Positions 9,265 through 18,403 are shown, numbered from the stretch's first letter. The stretch: DNA of 64,000 bases from SSF26 sp037443945 (GCA_037443945.1 JBBINH010000015.1:4475-68474); one strand, 5' to 3'. Translations and numbers: made by a program. The notes: generated by a model from the letters alone, not told the origin.

Positions 9265-10160
9265 TGGAGCGGCATTCGGACCGGGATGGGACTCGGCCCG
9301 GTGAGAGAAAGGCGCCGATGCGTCCGGTGCAAGTCGGGGATACCTTCAAGGTCAAGCGCCTGGATACGCCCCTGGATAAATTGACCCGCGCCAAAGGCGG
9401 CCGCCGTTCGTCCACGCAAACCAAGCGCAAACGCGGGCGTTACGTGCGGGCGCGTCCGGCCCACGACCGCCTGGACGACATCGCTTTCGATGCCACCCTG
9501 CGCCAGGCAGCCGTTCAGCAGATCCACCGGCAGCGGGACGACGTCGCTTTTGCCGTCGAGCGGGAGGATTTGCAGCGCAAGGTGCGGGTGCGCCGCGCCG
9601 CCAATCTCATCCTCTTTGTGGTCGATGCCTCGTGGTCGATGGCGGCGGCCGAGCGCATGGAGGCGACCAAGGGTGCGGTCATGTCCCTGCTCATCGACGC
9701 CTACCAGCGCCGCGATCAGGTAGGCCTGGTTGTCTTCCAGAAAGACAAGGCGCGCGTGGTGTTGCCGCCCACCTCTAGTGTGGAACTGGCGCAAAAAGCC
9801 CTGCGCGAGGTGCCGGTAGGCGGGAAAACGCCCCTCTCGTCCGGTCTGTTGGTGGCCTACCAGGTGATCCTGGCCGCACGACGCCGCGATCAGGAGACCC
9901 GCCCCTTGATGATCCTCCTCACCGATGGCGCCGGCAACGTGAGCATGACCGGTATGCCGGCTCAGGAAGAGGCGCTGCGCATGGCCGAGCTGTTCAAACA
10001 GGCTCACATCCGCACAGTGACCATCAACATGGAGCATCAAGCCTTCGACCGCGGGCTGGCCCAACAGTTGGCCGATGCCCTGGGGGGGCCGTGCTATAAC
10101 CTGCCCGAACTGCGCGCCGAATCGCTGGTCAAGACCGTGCGTCTGGAAATGGAGCGCTGA
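9264..10160 (+). CDS. VWA-domain chelatase subunit, BchD/CobT-like
   Basis: 298 aa from the ATG at 9264, whose A is the last base of the upstream TGA (TGATG), allowing re-initiation. Residues 1-100 are basic/acidic linker; a von Willebrand A domain follows with an intact MIDAS motif DASWS (121-125) and LTDG further on. It is the C-terminal half of what in many bacteria is one fused protein (the putative cobaltochelatase of about 600-700 aa). It may be made by coupled re-initiation, by -1 frameshifting from the upstream gene, or both. VWA subunits bridge the AAA+ ring and the catalytic chelatase subunit. Confidence 0.85.
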   Translation: MERHSDRDGTRPGERKAPMRPVQVGDTFKVKRLDTPLDKLTRAKGGRRSSTQTKRKRGRYVRARPAHDRLDDIAFDATLRQAAVQQIHRQRDDVAFAVEREDLQRKVRVRRAANLILFVVDASWSMAAAERMEATKGAVMSLLIDAYQRRDQVGLVVFQKDKARVVLPPTSSVELAQKALREVPVGGKTPLSSGLLVAYQVILAARRRDQETRPLMILLTDGAGNVSMTGMPAQEEALRMAELFKQAHIRTVTINMEHQAFDRGLAQQLADALGGPCYNLPELRAESLVKTVRLEMER

Positions 10161-10165
10161 GCCCC

Positions 10166-11086
10166 ATGATGCGACGTTTTCTGGCCGATCTGGCCCTCCT
10201 GGTGGTCACGGCCATCTGGGGCCTGACCTTTGTCATGGTCCGGGATGCCGTCCTTGCCTATCCGGTCTTTGCCTTTCTAGCGACCCGCTTCGCCCTGGCC
10301 CTGGTGGGGTTGCTGCCCGTTCTGCTCTGGCGACGGCATTATCTGCGTTCGGTTGGGCGGAGTCCCCGCTTGCTGCGACAGTTAGCCGCAGGCGCCCTTA
10401 TCGGTTTCGCCCTCTTTGCCGGCTATGCCTTCCAGACCACGGGCCTGCTCTTCACCACCCCGGCCAAAGCCGGTTTTATCACCGGCTTAAGTGTGGTCAT
10501 CGTGCCGTTGCTGGGCGTGCTGTTCTGGCGCGAACGGCTCCATCCGGCCGTTATCGGCGGTGTGGCCCTGGCCCTGGCCGGGATGGGATTTCTCTCCCTC
10601 AGCGGGATGGATGCGCCGCTGGCCGTCAATCCCGGCGATCTGTTGGTGCTGGTCTGTGCGGTCAGTTTTGCCGGCCAGATCGTCCTCGTCGGCCGCTTTG
10701 CCCCCCGCATGAATGCCCTGGTGCTGACCACCGCGCAAATCGCCACCGTGGCGTTGCTGTCTGCGGGTATCAGCCTGGTTTGGGAGCACCCTCCCATCTG
10801 GCCTCCGCGCGGCCAGCCTCTCTTTGCCGCCCTGTTTACGGGTCTGCTGGCCACGGCGCTGGCCTTTGCCGTCCAGACTGCGGCCCAGCGCTTCACCACG
10901 GCCACCCATGCCGCCCTTATCTTTGCCACCGAACCCATCTTCGCGGCCCTCGGTTCCTATCTGTTCATCGGTGAAGTGCTGTCTCCGTCGCAATGGCTGG
11001 GTTGCGGCCTGATTCTGGCCGGTATGCTCCTGGCCGAACTGGGACCGGGTCTGCGACGGCGGATGGCGGCCGTCGAATCGGTTTGA
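10166..11086 (+). CDS. EamA/DMT superfamily transporter
   Basis: 306-aa inner-membrane protein with about ten hydrophobic helices in two homologous EamA halves (roughly 8-140 and 155-295). Typical landmarks are AIWGLTF at the first helix, FTTPAKAGFITGL in the middle of the first half, and an ATEPIFAALGSYLFIGE segment near the end. It likely exports a small metabolite or amino acid; the substrate is not predictable. It starts five bases after the VWA gene stop (ATGATG at 10166) and is probably co-transcribed with it. Confidence 0.88.
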   Translation: MMRRFLADLALLVVTAIWGLTFVMVRDAVLAYPVFAFLATRFALALVGLLPVLLWRRHYLRSVGRSPRLLRQLAAGALIGFALFAGYAFQTTGLLFTTPAKAGFITGLSVVIVPLLGVLFWRERLHPAVIGGVALALAGMGFLSLSGMDAPLAVNPGDLLVLVCAVSFAGQIVLVGRFAPRMNALVLTTAQIATVALLSAGISLVWEHPPIWPPRGQPLFAALFTGLLATALAFAVQTAAQRFTTATHAALIFATEPIFAALGSYLFIGEVLSPSQWLGCGLILAGMLLAELGPGLRRRMAAVESV

Positions 11087-11095
11087 ATCCCTGCT

Positions 11096-12130
11096 ATGTC
11101 TTCTGACGCTGCCGTCTTCACCCATCGGCTGGGCCGTGTTTACCAAGTGCGCGGCCCTAAACAGAAAGGCGATCCGACGACGATCGTCGCCCTGACCGAC
11201 ATCAACCTCACCGTGGAGCGCGGGGAGCTGTTTGGCTTGCTGGGCCCGAACGGCGCCGGCAAGACCACCCTGATCAAAATCCTGACCACCCTGCTCCTGC
11301 CCACCACCGGCACGGCCATGGTGTTGGGATTGGACGTTGTGCAGCAGGCGCAGGCCATCCGTCGCCGTATCAGCATGGTCAGCGGCGGCGAGACGAGCGG
11401 CTACGGTCTGCTCACGGTGGAAGAGAACCTGTGGATGTTCGCCCGCTTCTACGGTCTCGATAGCAAGGTAGCCCGCCGGCGTATCGCCGAGATGCTCGAC
11501 GTGGTAGGGCTGGCCGACCGTCGGCGCAGCAAAATCTCCGACCTCTCCACCGGGCTGCGCCAAAAGATGAACTTCGTGCGCGGGTTTATCACCGATCCCG
11601 ATGTGGTCTTCCTGGACGAGCCAACGCTGGGTCTGGATGTGACGGCCGCCCGGCAGGTGCGCGAGTTCGTGCGCAACTGGATGCAGGCCCATCCTGACCG
11701 CACCGTCTTGCTGACCACCCATTACATGGCCGAAGCCGATGAGCTCTGCGACCGTCTGGCCATCATCGACAAGGGTCGGTTGCTGGCCCTGGATACACCG
11801 GCCAATCTCAAGCGACGGCTGCGGCGTGAGGCCGTCTTTACCCTGCGGGTGGCGCCTTTGGGCCGCCGCCCGCTTCGTCGCGAGGATATGCTCGAAGCCG
11901 TGCCGGGCGTGCGCCAAGTGACCGTGGCCGAAAAGGACGGCGCCACCGAGCTGAAGTTGATCCTGGAGAGCGAAGATGCGCTGACAGGGGTACTCGACCA
12001 TGTCCATCGCCGCGGGTCCGGGCTGATCGCGCTGGAGAAGCGCGAACCGACCCTTGAGGATGTGTTTATCGACCTGGTGGGTCGCGGTCTGGATGTGGAT
12101 ACTTCCGAAGGGCGGAAGAACGGGTATTGA
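11096..12130 (+). CDS. ABC-2 exporter ATP-binding protein (DrrA type)
   Basis: 344-aa nucleotide-binding subunit. Walker A GPNGAGKT near residue 51, signature LSTGLRQ near 151 (Gly to Thr at the third position of LSGG, as in many DrrA/CcmA-type ATPases), Walker B VVFLDEP near 172 and the switch His in TTHY. The C-terminal 100 residues form the extra domain common in DrrA/NatA proteins. It is followed one base after its stop by two permease genes, giving a heterodimeric exporter. Possible cargo: lipid, drug or polysaccharide; not predictable. Confidence 0.93.
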   Translation: MSSDAAVFTHRLGRVYQVRGPKQKGDPTTIVALTDINLTVERGELFGLLGPNGAGKTTLIKILTTLLLPTTGTAMVLGLDVVQQAQAIRRRISMVSGGETSGYGLLTVEENLWMFARFYGLDSKVARRRIAEMLDVVGLADRRRSKISDLSTGLRQKMNFVRGFITDPDVVFLDEPTLGLDVTAARQVREFVRNWMQAHPDRTVLLTTHYMAEADELCDRLAIIDKGRLLALDTPANLKRRLRREAVFTLRVAPLGRRPLRREDMLEAVPGVRQVTVAEKDGATELKLILESEDALTGVLDHVHRRGSGLIALEKREPTLEDVFIDLVGRGLDVDTSEGRKNGY

Positions 12131-12131
12131 G

Positions 12132-12971
12132 ATGGACGGCGAGCGCGTGGTCAAACGACAAGGGCTGAGCCTCTTCTGGGCGACGATGTGGGCGCGGGCC
12201 TATCCGCGCATCGTCGGGACCTTCCGCGAGCGGAGCTGGATGTTTTTCGAGACCTTGCTGCCGGTGCTGGCCGTGTCGGGCTATGTCTTTATCTATCGGG
12301 CCATTCAGGCCCCGCCCGCCTACACCGGCTTTGCCGTCCTGGGCGGGGTCATGACGGCCTTCTGGCTGAATGTGCTCTGGAGCATGGCCAGTCAGCTCTA
12401 TTGGGACAAGGACCAGGGCAATCTGGAGATTTACGTCATGGCACCCGGTCCGCTCATGGCCGTGCTTCTGGGTATGGCCGTGGGCGGCATGGTGATGACG
12501 GGAACGCGCGCGGCCGCCATTCTGATCGTGTGTTCGCTCCTCTTCGATGTGACCTACCAGATCGCCCAGCCACTCTGGCTGGTGGCAGCCTTTGTGTTGA
12601 CCATGGCCGCGCTGTACGGCATGGGCATGCTCTTTGCCTCCATTTTTCTGGTCTCGGGCCGCGAAGCCTGGCATCTCTCCAATCTGTTGCAAGAGCCGAT
12701 TTATCTCGTCTCCGGCTTCTATTTCCCCGTCAAGGCCCTGGGCTTTTGGGTAGCGACGCTGGCGTCCATCATTCCCCTGACCCTGGGCCTGGATGCCATG
12801 CGTCAGCTCCTTTTTGCCGGCGATCCCAGCTTGGGCTTTTTGCCGGTGCCGGTGGAGGTGACCGTGCAGTTCGTCCTGGCCGTGGTCTTTATCACCGCTG
12901 CCTACGGGGCCCTGGCCAGGCTGGAGGCCATCGGCCGTCGGCAAGGGCGGCTGATCGAACGGAGGCGTTGA
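12132..12971 (+). CDS. ABC-2 family permease, first subunit
   Basis: 279 aa, six predicted helices, ABC-2 membrane type. The segment LSNLLQEPIYLVSGFYFP before the last helices is typical of this family (a loop then a conserved Pro). ATG 12132 lies one base after the ATPase stop codon. It should pair with the next gene product. No periplasmic binding protein is nearby, consistent with export. Confidence 0.88.
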   Translation: MDGERVVKRQGLSLFWATMWARAYPRIVGTFRERSWMFFETLLPVLAVSGYVFIYRAIQAPPAYTGFAVLGGVMTAFWLNVLWSMASQLYWDKDQGNLEIYVMAPGPLMAVLLGMAVGGMVMTGTRAAAILIVCSLLFDVTYQIAQPLWLVAAFVLTMAALYGMGMLFASIFLVSGREAWHLSNLLQEPIYLVSGFYFPVKALGFWVATLASIIPLTLGLDAMRQLLFAGDPSLGFLPVPVEVTVQFVLAVVFITAAYGALARLEAIGRRQGRLIERRR

Positions 12972-12973
12972 GG

Positions 12974-13864
12974 ATGATTCTGGCACGAGGCGTGCTCGAT
13001 GCTCCTTACCTGCGCCGCCATGATGGTCTGCGCAGCTTTCTGGTGGCATCGTGGTTGGGCTGGCAGATCGAATCGAACTGGGCCGATCCCTTCCTCTTTG
13101 CCGTGTATGCCATTACCCGGCCCCTGGCAAACGTGCTCATCCTGGTGGTGATGTACGCCGTCATCACCGATGGCGCCTTCGAGCAGCCCATTTTCCCGTA
13201 CATTTACCTGGGCAATGCGTTGTACATTCTGGTCGGTCAGGTGATCACCGGCGTAAGCTGGGCCATCATCGACGACCGGGAACACTATCGGGTGGCCAAA
13301 CACCTCTATACGGCGCCTATTGACGGCTACGCCTACCTGTTTGGCCGCGGGGTGGCGCGACTCCTGATCGGCACGATTTCAGTCCTTATCGTCGTGGGTT
13401 TTGGCATGCTCCTGTTTCGCCTGCCCATCCACCTGAGCACGGTCGACTGGCCCTTGCTGCTGCTCAGCACGGCGTTGGGCGTGGCCGCGCTGGCCGGGCT
13501 GGGGGTGATCATCGGGGCCTGGACGATGACCATGGCCCGCCATTTCTGGTCGGTGGGCGAGGCCGTGGCCGGCGCTCTCTACCTCTTTAGCGGAGCCATC
13601 TTCCCCCTCGACCTGTTACCGACCTGGTTGCAGCCGTTGGGTTTTGCCTTGCCCGTGACCTATTGGCTGGAAGCGGCCCGTCGTGCCCTTCTGGGTCCGC
13701 ACGCCCACGGTTTTCAGACCCTGGCGGGGTTGTCGAACGTCGAACTGATCGGCATTCTGGCCGCCTTTGTGGCCGCTTTGCTACCCAGCTCGCGGCTTGT
13801 CTATCGGTGGACTTTGCATACGGCCAAGGAAAAAGGGCTGATCGATATGGAAACGGGCTATTGA
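12974..13864 (+). CDS. ABC-2 family permease, second subunit
   Basis: 296 aa, six predicted helices; ABC-2 family. The segment GEAVAGALYLFSGAIFPLDLLP is the family-typical region before the last helix. ATG 12974 is two bases after the previous stop, with GGAGG at 12961-12965. The same frame happens to be open far upstream through the preceding gene, but that part is an out-of-frame shadow of the first permease, not a fusion. It is the last gene of the co-directional run. Confidence 0.87.
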   Translation: MILARGVLDAPYLRRHDGLRSFLVASWLGWQIESNWADPFLFAVYAITRPLANVLILVVMYAVITDGAFEQPIFPYIYLGNALYILVGQVITGVSWAIIDDREHYRVAKHLYTAPIDGYAYLFGRGVARLLIGTISVLIVVGFGMLLFRLPIHLSTVDWPLLLLSTALGVAALAGLGVIIGAWTMTMARHFWSVGEAVAGALYLFSGAIFPLDLLPTWLQPLGFALPVTYWLEAARRALLGPHAHGFQTLAGLSNVELIGILAAFVAALLPSSRLVYRWTLHTAKEKGLIDMETGY

Positions 13865-14561
13865 AGACGAGGACGAAAGGCCCGTTTGCCTCTACCGTGC
13901 CCGCGCTACTGCGACCATCAGGTCGGCCGGCGATCCCACCGATGCGGCCGCAGACGGGCGATCCGTTCCGGCGGCAGGAGGCCGGCGCCGCTGGTGTCGT
14001 CGCCGGTCTTGGCGCCGAGGGTAGCCTGCACCGGCAACGTGCTCGTTTCGGGAGGGTTTTTCCGGCTCGATGCGGCCGACATGGGAGATGACGCCACGCG
14101 AGAGGTGTCCAAGCCCGGCTTGACGCCGGGGGCGATGGGGATCGCCACGCGCGGCCAAACATGAGAATCGGCGCCGGGTGCAGGAGGTCCCACCCCGCAA
14201 GGCGGCGCCGAACGCAACCGGTTCACGCCTGGCCCGGCGCCGGGAACGGTTGCCGTCGCCACGCGCCCTACCTTGGGCTACGCGAACCACCAAACGGGCA
14301 AGCGGCGTCACGCGCAAGAGAACCCACCGCGCGTGGCGCCCCGATGGCAGAACATCGCGGCGCGGGCGTAACTGTCTACGTACCGACTGAGGTCGCCCGC
14401 CATAGGCCTTTGGCCCTTCGGTCGGCCTGTGCCGACCGGGTGCGTCGGCGCAGGCCGACGCCCGGCACAATGGCTCAGGAAAGCCGATTTGCAATCGGCG
14501 CACAAGGGCAGGCAGCCGCCGGGTAGGCAGTTACGCGCGGGCTAGGCCCACTACCCCAACC
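13865..14561. other. Hairpin-rich, gene-free convergent spacer
   Basis: About 697 bases between the convergent ABC exporter and Nuo-like operons. Open frames on both strands are Arg/Pro/Ala-rich and resemble no protein I recognise. It contains several copies of CGCCACGCG-like words, including a 12-bp inverted repeat (14143-14154 with 14327-14338), and a cluster of perfect short hairpins at 14419-14499. It could act as a two-way transcription end, a decayed gene or a repeat element. Confidence 0.6.
14419..14499. repeat. Three tandem perfect hairpins
   Basis: CGGTCGGC (14419-14426)/GCCGACCG (14431-14438), 4-nt loop; GCGTCGGC (14442-14449)/GCCGACGC (14454-14461), 4-nt loop; GCCGATT (14483-14489)/AATCGGC (14493-14499), 3-nt loop. 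All are perfect. No T-run follows, so simple rho-independent termination is not obvious. Confidence 0.75.
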
Positions 14562-15956
14562 CTACACCTGCACCAACCATAAGGCCAGGGTTTGGATGAG
14601 CGAATCGAACACGGCCGGGTTCAGGGCAATCAACAGCCCGGCCAGCAACAAAGGCCAGATCAACCAGCGCAGGCCGTCTGCCTCGCGCGGCATGGAGCGG
14701 TCGCACAGCGGACGTTGCAAATGCGGCATCAACCGGGCCAATCCTACCGTGGCCAGAAAAAGGGCCAACATGGCGCCGAGAAAAGCAACGTTGTTGCCTG
14801 TGGCGGCCAGACGCAGCATCGCCATCCGCGCCGGAAACAGCGCGCCCAAGGGCCATCCCAACAAAAACAGCCCCCCGCCCGCCAGCGCAACGCCGGCCGT
14901 CGGCAGACGTTCCCCAACCCCGTGCAGGGCCGTGTAACCGGCATTATCGCCGAAACGCTCGGCCAGGGCCTGGTAGCCCGCCGCCGTCATCACCAGCACC
15001 AACGGGCGCGCCAGGAGCATCCCCAGCATGGCATCCACGCCGAACTCGCCGCTCAGACTCCACAACAACAGCGAGGCGCCGTAATCCCACAGGAGCAGAT
15101 AACCCCAGAGCTGGCCCAGTCTTCGGGCCGAGGCCGCAAACAGCCCGGCCCACACCATCTGGATGATGGCCAGCCACGGCAGCCAGCGCGCCGGATCGGC
15201 GAACTCGGCGATCAGAGGATAGGCCAGCAAAATGCGGCGCACAAGGGCATAAGTGGTTATCTGCCAGGTGCCCACGACAAAGGCCGCTGCAAGGGGCGGC
15301 GCGTGCTCACCCAGACTGACGATCCAGCCGTGCAAGGGGACCGGGGTAAGCAACAGAATAAGGGCTATGAACAACGCCCGCCACCCCAGAACCCACAACG
15401 CGGGGTCGCGCACGCTCAGATCGGGTTGCCCAATCGTCCACGAGGCAAACAAAAACACGGGGAAAGCCAAGGTGGGGACGAGCAGGATGCGCAAGGCGCC
15501 TCGCGCCAGCCGGGGAGTCGTACCCTGCGCCGCAAAGGCCATGAAGATCACGGCCACGACCAGCCAGAGCGGTGCGGTCAGCAGCGGCGTGCTGCTTAGG
15601 GTCAAGAGCAGCGCCATCAGGATCAAGGGAATACTCGGGAACAGCGCCCGATCACTCCGGGTCCAGGCTCCGGCCAGGGCAAACAAGGCCCCCCATCCCA
15701 GCAGAAGCAAGGCGGGGGCGCGCGTGGCCGTGTTCAGATGCAGGCGAAAACCCCAGAGCGTCGCCGTGCGATCCACATTGAGGGTGCGTCCCAACCAGGT
15801 GGTTTCACCCCCATGCGGTGCCCGCCACAAAAACCAGGCCAGGACAACCAGACCGACGGCGACGACGAGGCCCGGCAGCCAGGGCAGTCGTCGCAAGAGA
15901 TGGGCCAATAACGCCAACACCAACAACCAGAGGAGAACGGCCGTCAGCAGGTTCAC
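14562..15956 (-). CDS. Divergent NuoN/HyfF-like membrane protein
   Basis: 464 aa, about 13-14 hydrophobic helices. The middle segment PVPLHGWIVSLGEHAPP (about residues 204-220) resembles the PFHxWLPDAHxxAP signature of the proton-channel subunits NuoL/M/N and the Mrp/Hyf relatives, but without the usual acidic residue pattern. GTG start at 15956 overlaps the upstream TGA by GTGA. It is the last gene of a three-gene operon that lacks all soluble Nuo or hydrogenase subunits. Ion translocation is plausible from fold only. Confidence 0.62.
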   Translation of the reverse strand: MNLLTAVLLWLLVLALLAHLLRRLPWLPGLVVAVGLVVLAWFLWRAPHGGETTWLGRTLNVDRTATLWGFRLHLNTATRAPALLLLGWGALFALAGAWTRSDRALFPSIPLILMALLLTLSSTPLLTAPLWLVVAVIFMAFAAQGTTPRLARGALRILLVPTLAFPVFLFASWTIGQPDLSVRDPALWVLGWRALFIALILLLTPVPLHGWIVSLGEHAPPLAAAFVVGTWQITTYALVRRILLAYPLIAEFADPARWLPWLAIIQMVWAGLFAASARRLGQLWGYLLLWDYGASLLLWSLSGEFGVDAMLGMLLARPLVLVMTAAGYQALAERFGDNAGYTALHGVGERLPTAGVALAGGGLFLLGWPLGALFPARMAMLRLAATGNNVAFLGAMLALFLATVGLARLMPHLQRPLCDRSMPREADGLRWLIWPLLLAGLLIALNPAVFDSLIQTLALWLVQV

Positions 15957-16615
15957 GCATCCTCCGGATAAGGCCAGAAACGAGCGCCGTCCACGACGAT
16001 CAGATAGGAGATGGCAAAGCCCAGCAGAAGCTCAAGGCCGGCTAAAAGGGCCACGGTGTTGACATCCGTGCGCAGGGCAGGAACGGCAAAATGGGCGGTG
16101 AGCACCCACAACGACAGGCCAAACCCCCAGCGCATGGGCCGATCCCCCAATCCCAGTCCCACCAGTCCGGCCAGGGCCAGAAAGGTGGCCAATTGTGCCA
16201 GGTCGGGGTCGAGATCGGGCAAGGCGACAACCGGTCGCTGGCTGTAAACCACCACCAGCAACAACAGCACCAGGGCCAGCCGCATCAGAGTCGAGGCATT
16301 CAAGCGCCAGCGGGGTAGCCACCACGGTCGCTTTTCTTGTTTGCGCTGGATGCTCTCCACCCGTCGCGCCGAGAGAAACCACATGACGCCCACGAGGCCC
16401 CCCACAATCCAGGGCAGCAAAGCCCATTCCGGCGGCAGCAGCCGCGTGAGCAAAATACCGACCAGCACGTGCACAAGCGCAAAAGCGGCCAGGGCAAAGC
16501 GCCAATCGCTGAATACCAGCATAAAAGCCACCAACAGCAGGCTAAGCCCTACGGCGCCTTCCTGGGCCAGCGGCGTCACACGCGCCAGAAATGTGTCCAA
16601 AGTCGGCACCGGCAT
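15953..16615 (-). CDS. HyfE/NuoK-like small membrane protein (putative)
   Basis: 220 aa with about seven hydrophobic segments. Position between NuoL-like and NuoN-like genes, size and the C-terminal run ending in LLAGLELLLGFAISYLIV resemble hydrogenase-4 component E (about 216 aa) or NuoK-like subunits; the similarity is by layout and pattern, not by a diagnostic motif. A basic loop with RRVESIQRKQEKRP sits in the middle. ATG 16615 begins five bases after the upstream stop; the stop overlaps the next start by four bases, so translation is coupled. Confidence 0.5.
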   Translation of the reverse strand: MPVPTLDTFLARVTPLAQEGAVGLSLLLVAFMLVFSDWRFALAAFALVHVLVGILLTRLLPPEWALLPWIVGGLVGVMWFLSARRVESIQRKQEKRPWWLPRWRLNASTLMRLALVLLLLVVVYSQRPVVALPDLDPDLAQLATFLALAGLVGLGLGDRPMRWGFGLSLWVLTAHFAVPALRTDVNTVALLAGLELLLGFAISYLIVVDGARFWPYPEDA

Positions 16616-16620
16616 GGTCG

Positions 16621-18327
16621 CTACCCGCGCAACAACAGCCAAGCCAGAAGGATGACGAGGAGGACATAGCCAAACTGTCCGGCCCCGTCCACCAGATCGG
16701 CGCCGTAACCAAGGCCGATCACCAGATAGTGGCCCACCCGGCCCAGACCACGACTCAACCAGTTCAGGGTCGCTACGCGACCTACCGTCTCGCGCCAGCG
16801 CTGCAGACTGCCAAACCAACGTTCGTCATGGCGGGACAAGAGCCAGCCCATGCCTAACGGCAAGACCAGGGTCAACCACCCACCCCATCCTGCCTGAGCC
16901 GGCAGAGTCAGGGCGGAGCCCTGCCGAGAGATGCCGGTGGTCTCGACATCGGTACCGCCGAGAACGACGAGGATACCGGGATGGAGTGCGTAGGCCAGGG
17001 TCAGCCCTGCGGTCAGGATCAAGGCCCCAAGCCGGATGAGAAGAAGCTCGCGCCCACGCCACCGGACCGGTCCCCACGGTCGCAGTCCTGACCTCGGCGC
17101 GGATGGCATCGCCTGAGACGCCGATGACGGCATGGCGGTTGGGGCCATCGGCTCCGGGAGGGCAGCCTCTGCGAATTGACGCAGCAAAGTCGCCACCAGC
17201 AAGCTCTGTCCTACCAGCACGGCCAGCCAACCGAACACCCCTACAGGCACGGCGGCCAGCCGTGCCAGAGTGAGGGTAGGCGCAAAGCCGGGCGTGAAGG
17301 GTATCCCGCCGAGAACGGCCACGGCCAGGCCCAGGGGCCAACGCCACCCCATATGCCGACGCAACCAGTGGCCCAACCACCACAAGGCCGTGCCCAGACC
17401 CAGGGTAAGCACGAGCAGCAAGGCCTGCGAGGGCTCCAACCCCATCACAAGCATGGCCCAGGTGGCACGGTTGACCCCAAGCAGCGTCATGCTCAGACCT
17501 TCACGGCGACAGGCCCACGCGGCCAACGCACTGCCCAAAAGGGCCATGGCGCCCAGGGGGACCCACAACTGACTGGCCAGCAGCGAAAGGTCCAGTCGCC
17601 TCAGCAAGGCCAGAATCGCCAGGGTCGGCACTAGATGACCTGCGGTCAGACGGGCCGTCGCCGTTGTTGTGGTGGCCGCGATCCCGCTCAGCCAGAGATG
17701 GAAGGGATAGGTCGCCAACGGGATGGCGGCAGCCACGATCACCAGCCATTGCGCCTGGGCATTGAGCACCGCTGTGGCCAGGGGCATTTCTAGGCTGCGA
17801 CCGCCGTTGAACAAAGGCGCCGCCATCATGGCAAGACCGGAAAACATCGCCCAGGCCCATACCCGGCCGGCACCGGGAGCGCCGATGACCAGACCCATCA
17901 GCATCCCTAGCGCCGTCCAGACCGGCAGCAGCGTCAGCCAGTTCCCGGCCATGAGCACCAGAAGGGCTGCCCCTACCAGCAGCAACGCCCAGGCCCGCGG
18001 ATCCGCAAAACCGGGGCGAACTTCCCAGCCCGGTGCCACCAGGAGGACCGGCAACAGAAGCAGGATGACGAGACCGACCACCCAGGCCTCTCCCGGCAGC
18101 TTGAGTCGCAGCACGGTAGGCAAGCTCAACGGTGCCGACCAGCTCCAGAAGAGTTGGGCGCGGTCCAATGTACCACGCAAGACCAACCAATCCAGCAAGG
18201 TCAGCCCGGCGATACCTACCGGCAATAAAGGCCATCGCCGGACGTGCCTGCCGCCGGCCACAAGCAAAAGGGCACCGGCAACGAGGAGGAAGACCGGCCC
18301 CAGGGGCGAAGTCCATACGAAAGTCAC
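16621..18327 (-). CDS. NuoL/HyfB-like proton-channel-type membrane protein
   Basis: 568 aa, about 14-15 hydrophobic helices. The segment YPFHLWLSGIAATTTTATA, about midway, matches the PFHxWL...A signature of complex I-type antiporter subunits. The C-terminal tail, with a HDERWFGSLQRW amphipathic part followed by a last helix, is like the end of NuoL/HyfB. GTG at 18327 was chosen because no ATG exists in the plausible region and a TACAAT box lies nine bases upstream, suggesting a leaderless message. First gene of the three-gene module. Key channel lysine/glutamate residues are not clearly conserved. Confidence 0.62.
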   Translation of the reverse strand: MTFVWTSPLGPVFLLVAGALLLVAGGRHVRRWPLLPVGIAGLTLLDWLVLRGTLDRAQLFWSWSAPLSLPTVLRLKLPGEAWVVGLVILLLLPVLLVAPGWEVRPGFADPRAWALLLVGAALLVLMAGNWLTLLPVWTALGMLMGLVIGAPGAGRVWAWAMFSGLAMMAAPLFNGGRSLEMPLATAVLNAQAQWLVIVAAAIPLATYPFHLWLSGIAATTTTATARLTAGHLVPTLAILALLRRLDLSLLASQLWVPLGAMALLGSALAAWACRREGLSMTLLGVNRATWAMLVMGLEPSQALLLVLTLGLGTALWWLGHWLRRHMGWRWPLGLAVAVLGGIPFTPGFAPTLTLARLAAVPVGVFGWLAVLVGQSLLVATLLRQFAEAALPEPMAPTAMPSSASQAMPSAPRSGLRPWGPVRWRGRELLLIRLGALILTAGLTLAYALHPGILVVLGGTDVETTGISRQGSALTLPAQAGWGGWLTLVLPLGMGWLLSRHDERWFGSLQRWRETVGRVATLNWLSRGLGRVGHYLVIGLGYGADLVDGAGQFGYVLLVILLAWLLLRG

Positions 18328-18336
18328 GGGATCGGG

Positions 18337-18342
18337 ATTGTA
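18337..18342 (-). promoter_or_regulatory. -10 box for the Nuo-like operon (leaderless)
   Basis: TACAAT on the minus strand, nine bases before the GTG at 18327. It sits in the same GTGCTACAAT context as the divergent promoter at 18425-18434. No good -35 box. Confidence 0.45.
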
Positions 18343-18403
18343 GCACGGCCGGGCATGAAGCGCGAAGCCCACGCTACGCTCAGAATGTTTGCGACCCTGC
18401 CGG

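Noticed and set aside
10487..12154. Minus-strand open frame of 555 codons across the EamA and ABC ATPase genes
   Set aside because: Spans two real plus-strand genes and has no family features.
12188..13864. Single 558-aa open frame suggesting a fused permease
   Set aside because: The part before 12974 is out of frame with the first permease; only the part from ATG 12974 has permease features.
13892..14503. Open frames in the convergent spacer as possible genes
   Set aside because: Arg/Pro/Ala-rich translations, no motif, no ribosome binding site, several competing frames.
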